Origin: Cytophagales bacterium
GTDB taxonomy: Bacteria > Bacteroidota > Bacteroidia > Cytophagales > UBA9547
Assembly: GCA_013297755.1 (NCBI GenBank)
Contig: JAAFIH010000003.1
Coordinates: 91,657-155,656, forward strand
DNA length: 64,000 bases
Direction of reading: 5' to 3'
Shown: positions 61,854 through 64,000 of the stretch, one piece after another
Position numbering within the stretch: the first letter of the stretch is position 1
How the letters are laid out: each line of letters begins with the position of its first letter
Translations under genes and position numbers: made by a program
The notes under the pieces: generated by a model
What the model was told of the DNA's origin: nothing
Databases searched by the model: none
The model's input: only the letters and a program-made list of their open reading frames with translations

Positions 61854-62251
61854 TATGAAAATTTATCAAAAATTATTTTTAAAGAATCTGGAGAAATAGG
61901 CTTTGATATGAAGTCTTTTACATACGATTTGTTCAAAAAAGTATCTAAATCGGTTTTATTATCAGAGCTTGATAGCATAATAATGTTGGTAGAGTTCTTG
62001 GCCGAGTCCTCAAATTTTTCAAATTCTTGTATAAAACCATACCCATTTACAAGAGGCATATTGATGTCCAAAAATATGATATTTGGCCATGCTGTGCCTT
62101 TGGATTGAAGTTCTTTCAGATATTCTAATCCAGCTTTTGCAGAAGTTTGAGTTGTGATAGAGCCACCAAAATTTGATCTTTCTAAGATAATTTTAGCAAT
62201 CAATAAATCTGTATCGTTGTCGTCTATGACTAGAATATGTTCAATTTTCAA
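61853..62251 (-). CDS. Single-domain response regulator (CheY-like)
   Basis: 132 residues, a receiver domain only. Acidic pair D10-D11 (LVIDDND), phosphoacceptor D62 (IIFLDINMP), the Ser/Thr switch residue in IIMLSSSDN and a conserved Lys in FISKPISP. No output domain. The partner kinase is not in the window. Its stop codon overlaps the ribH start by one base. Confidence 0.88.
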   Translation of the reverse strand: MKIEHILVIDDNDTDLLIAKIILERSNFGGSITTQTSAKAGLEYLKELQSKGTAWPNIIFLDINMPLVNGYGFIQEFEKFEDSAKNSTNIIMLSSSDNKTDLDTFLNKSYVKDFISKPISPDSLKIIFDKFS

Positions 62252-62357
62252 AATCGGGCAGTTTAAGGTTAATTCTGCAAATTTAATAAATAATAATAAA
62301 AAAAGATGTTTCCTAAGAAATAATTTAAAAAATTAAATATTTCTTTGAATTAAAATT

Positions 62358-62387
62358 AAAAAACACCTTTCTATGAAAGGTGTTTTT
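62358..62387 (-). terminator. Rho-independent terminator of the ferritin gene
   Basis: Stem AAACACCTTT / AAAGGTGTTT with a five-base loop and a T run on the minus strand. Confidence 0.8.
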
Positions 62388-62438
62388 CTGAACTTTGAAG
62401 TACTTTTAACGAATATACTTTTTGAAAGTATAATTTAA

Positions 62439-62957
62439 TTATTCTTTTAATTTCCCAATTTGATGGTCTATTTTGAATAAACCGTCAAGTTCTGTTCCAA
62501 TCAATTCATATATTTCGAGGGTACGTCTGGCCGCATCTTCTTCTTCCATTTGTTCGGTAAGGAACCATTCAAAGAATTTCACTGTTTGAAAATCTTTGGC
62601 TTTGATACACGCATCTGTCATTTTGTTGAATGATTCTGTAATGCCAATTTCCATTTCTAGATATTGTTCCAAGATGGCTTTTAGGTCTGTAAAATCGTTT
62701 TGGATATCAGTTACATCTGGCGACAAAGCACGACCGCCCATGTCTATCAAATAATCATATATTTTGAGCATGTGTGTACGCTCTTCTTCTGCTTGTTTTT
62801 TGAAATATTCTCCAGTTTCGATTAATCCTTGTTCGTGGCACCAAGCCGACATAGCCAAATATTGAGAAGACGAATGTGCTTCCATTTTCATTTGTCCATT
62901 CAACATATCTTGTACACTTTCTTGAAGCGATGATTTCAATCTTAATAGCGTTTTCAT
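62439..62957 (-). CDS. Ferritin (FtnA-like)
   Basis: 172 residues, a four-helix bundle. Ferroxidase residues are recognisable: the Glu of the first helix (KMEAHSSSQYLAM), EEERTHMLKIYDYL in the second (Glu and His), and the Glu/Gln in the third and fourth (LEMEIGITESF, LTEQMEEEDAARR). No haem-binding Met in the bacterioferritin position is seen, so it is a non-haem ferritin. It stores iron as a 24-mer. A CAAATATA (TATATTTG on the coding strand) at 62997-63004 is a likely -7 box. Confidence 0.92.
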   Translation of the reverse strand: MKTLLRLKSSLQESVQDMLNGQMKMEAHSSSQYLAMSAWCHEQGLIETGEYFKKQAEEERTHMLKIYDYLIDMGGRALSPDVTDIQNDFTDLKAILEQYLEMEIGITESFNKMTDACIKAKDFQTVKFFEWFLTEQMEEEDAARRTLEIYELIGTELDGLFKIDHQIGKLKE

Positions 62958-63061
62958 TTTCTATTTAATTTATTTATATAATGTATTAACACAATACAAA
63001 TATAATTTGGTTCAATGAAGTTACTAAAAAAAATATTAATTTAGAATTGATTTTAGAACGA

Positions 63062-63415
63062 TTAAAAAGTAGCTATACTTTCTTCCTCTGTAGGTAAACA
63101 AATATTTGATTTCTCTAAAATAGCTTGTAATTCTAGAGAAAACATGGCTTGATTGACTAAATCTCTAAGCCAAATAAATTGAATCAGCGTAAGATGAAGT
63201 TTGAAATTGTGTTTAAAAACTACAAATTCAAAATTATCGGCACTATCGCTAAGGTCGTTGAGTCTACTTTCGATATTTACACGATTCATTTTGCTCCTTT
63301 GTAGCAAAAAATCTGTTATACACATTTTAATAGATGTTTGAAGGAAATTTAACTCTATTTTTTTGTCGCTATTTGACTGAAAAATGTATCCGTAAATGCT
63401 TTCACTTAATATCAT
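63062..63415 (-). CDS. Conserved-looking small protein of unknown function
   Basis: 117 residues without signal peptide or membrane helix. A notable segment is KHNFKLHLTLIQFIWLRDLV, an aromatic-hydrophobic helix, followed by an all-Leu stretch. Start is uncertain: the first Met gives MILSESIYGYIFQSN, but MCITDFLLQR (near residue 31) is possible. No family is recognised, and the base composition and codon use look like the neighbours. Confidence 0.5.
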   Translation of the reverse strand: MILSESIYGYIFQSNSDKKIELNFLQTSIKMCITDFLLQRSKMNRVNIESRLNDLSDSADNFEFVVFKHNFKLHLTLIQFIWLRDLVNQAMFSLELQAILEKSNICLPTEEESIATF

Positions 63416-63588
63416 AGTACAAATATATAATTACATTAGAATTAATCCAAATAAGAATAAGTTTTTTTTATCATTTTTATAAATTTTGTTGTTTTAAAAA
63501 AATCAAGCTAAAATAATTTTAAAAAAAGCATAAAATTCTAATCAATCTTTTTACTTTTGTATCCAAATAGTATTAAAAATTAACTAAT

Positions 63589-63831
63589 ATGAAAATTCTT
63601 AAAACAATATCCTTGTTTTCGTTTGTATGTTTGGCTTTATCGTGCAGTAGCAAATATGCAAAAGTAAAAATTAAAGATGCCAATGATAAATCGCCTTATG
63701 TGTATGGCGAAATTGATGGCCCAGCCAAACAATTAAAAAATACTTATCCAGCAGCTACGCCAGAAACTATCGAAAAAGCTGCCAATTTTAGACTTTTAGT
63801 AGAAAGCGAGCTTGTAAGTGCTAAAAAATAA
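63589..63831 (+). CDS. Small lipoprotein
   Basis: 80 residues, lipobox LALSC (Cys at residue 19) followed by SSKYAKVKIKDAND. The mature part is charged and probably helical, ending LLVESELVSAKK. A TACTTTTG at 63552-63559 is a good -7 box 30 bp before the ATG. It overlaps the folK start by 14 bp, so the pair is cotranscribed. Function unknown. Confidence 0.65.
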   Translation: MKILKTISLFSFVCLALSCSSKYAKVKIKDANDKSPYVYGEIDGPAKQLKNTYPAATPETIEKAANFRLLVESELVSAKK

Positions 63832-64000
63832 AGACGAAATACACGCTATTTATTTTTCGTTAGGTAGCAATATTGGCGATTCTAGGCTCACAATCACAAA
63901 CGCTTACAATTTAATATCAGAAACGATTGGTAATATTGTAAGCGTTTCATCTTTTTATAAAACTCAGCCCTGGGGTAATACCAAACAATCTTATTTTTTG
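63818..64000 (+). CDS. folK: 2-amino-4-hydroxy-6-hydroxymethyldihydropteridine diphosphokinase (N-terminus only)
   Basis: 61 codons to the window edge. IYFSLGSNIGDSRLTITNAY followed by VSSFYKTQPWG is the opening of HPPK, which transfers diphosphate from ATP to the pterin in folate synthesis. The start is GTG at 63818: the in-frame codon just before is a stop (TAA 63815-63817), so no earlier start is possible, and no in-frame ATG precedes the domain. Overlaps the preceding lipoprotein gene by 14 bp. Confidence 0.85.
   Translation, partial: MLKNKDEIHAIYFSLGSNIGDSRLTITNAYNLISETIGNIVSVSSFYKTQPWGNTKQSYFL

Overview
The window is AT-rich DNA from a Bacteroidota bacterium, probably near the Cytophagales or Sphingobacteriales. 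Evidence: TANNTTTG -7 promoter boxes, usually without Shine-Dalgarno sites; type IX secretion (T9SS) sorting domains of types A and B; a GldJ gliding/T9SS lipoprotein; a DUF4249-TonB receptor pair; and families largely confined to the phylum (DUF3078, DUF4293, DUF4905).

Layout. 1-11 kb is mostly core: partial sppA (-), tRNA-Leu(UAG), fmt (-), hemE, a FucI-like isomerase / lipoprotein / FGGY kinase sugar cluster, mnmA, ybaB-like and rplS. 11.3-18.9 kb is a minus-strand operon: a fibre-like coiled-coil protein, four lipoproteins, then a large T9SS cargo protein. 19-28.9 kb is cell envelope: DUF3078, a gldJ operon, recO, rodA-mrdA and a PD-(D/E)XK-like protein. 29-41 kb holds a PKD-type T9SS-B protein, DUF4293, purC, a STAS protein, a broken restriction-enzyme gene, a hairpin-rich segment, a FAD oxidoreductase, argD, a PagL-like barrel, a GT39 transferase and an MFS transporter. 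41-47.9 kb is one 2268-residue repetitive adhesin. 49-52.7 kb is the DUF4249-TonB pair. 53.2-59 kb is a second operon headed by a paralogue of the fibre protein, with a secreted trypsin-like protease, small Cys-rich lipoproteins and truncated protease copies. 59.5-64 kb holds an M23-LysM endopeptidase, ferredoxin, ribH, a response regulator, ferritin, two small proteins and the start of folK.

Most unusual feature. The two fibre operons (16.7-18.9 kb and 57.0-59.1 kb) share one head: a heptamer minisatellite, a promoter TTTG-N20-TANNTTTG, a leader of about 25 nt with an ATG, and a GTTGT pentanucleotide array (11 and 8 perfect units, read as ACAAC) ahead of the signal-peptide region. Because 5 is not a multiple of 3, the unit number sets the frame. 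As sequenced, both upstream ATGs are out of frame and stop a few bases before an internal ATG that begins the long frame. This looks like a pair of phase-variable surface operons, each with lipoproteins and a T9SS-exported protein downstream.

Intergenic DNA is unusually rich in repeats: minisatellites all of period 7 with differing sequences, a GC-rich composite element in three copies, a REP-like palindrome unit in three copies, and two MITE-like families with two diverged copies each.
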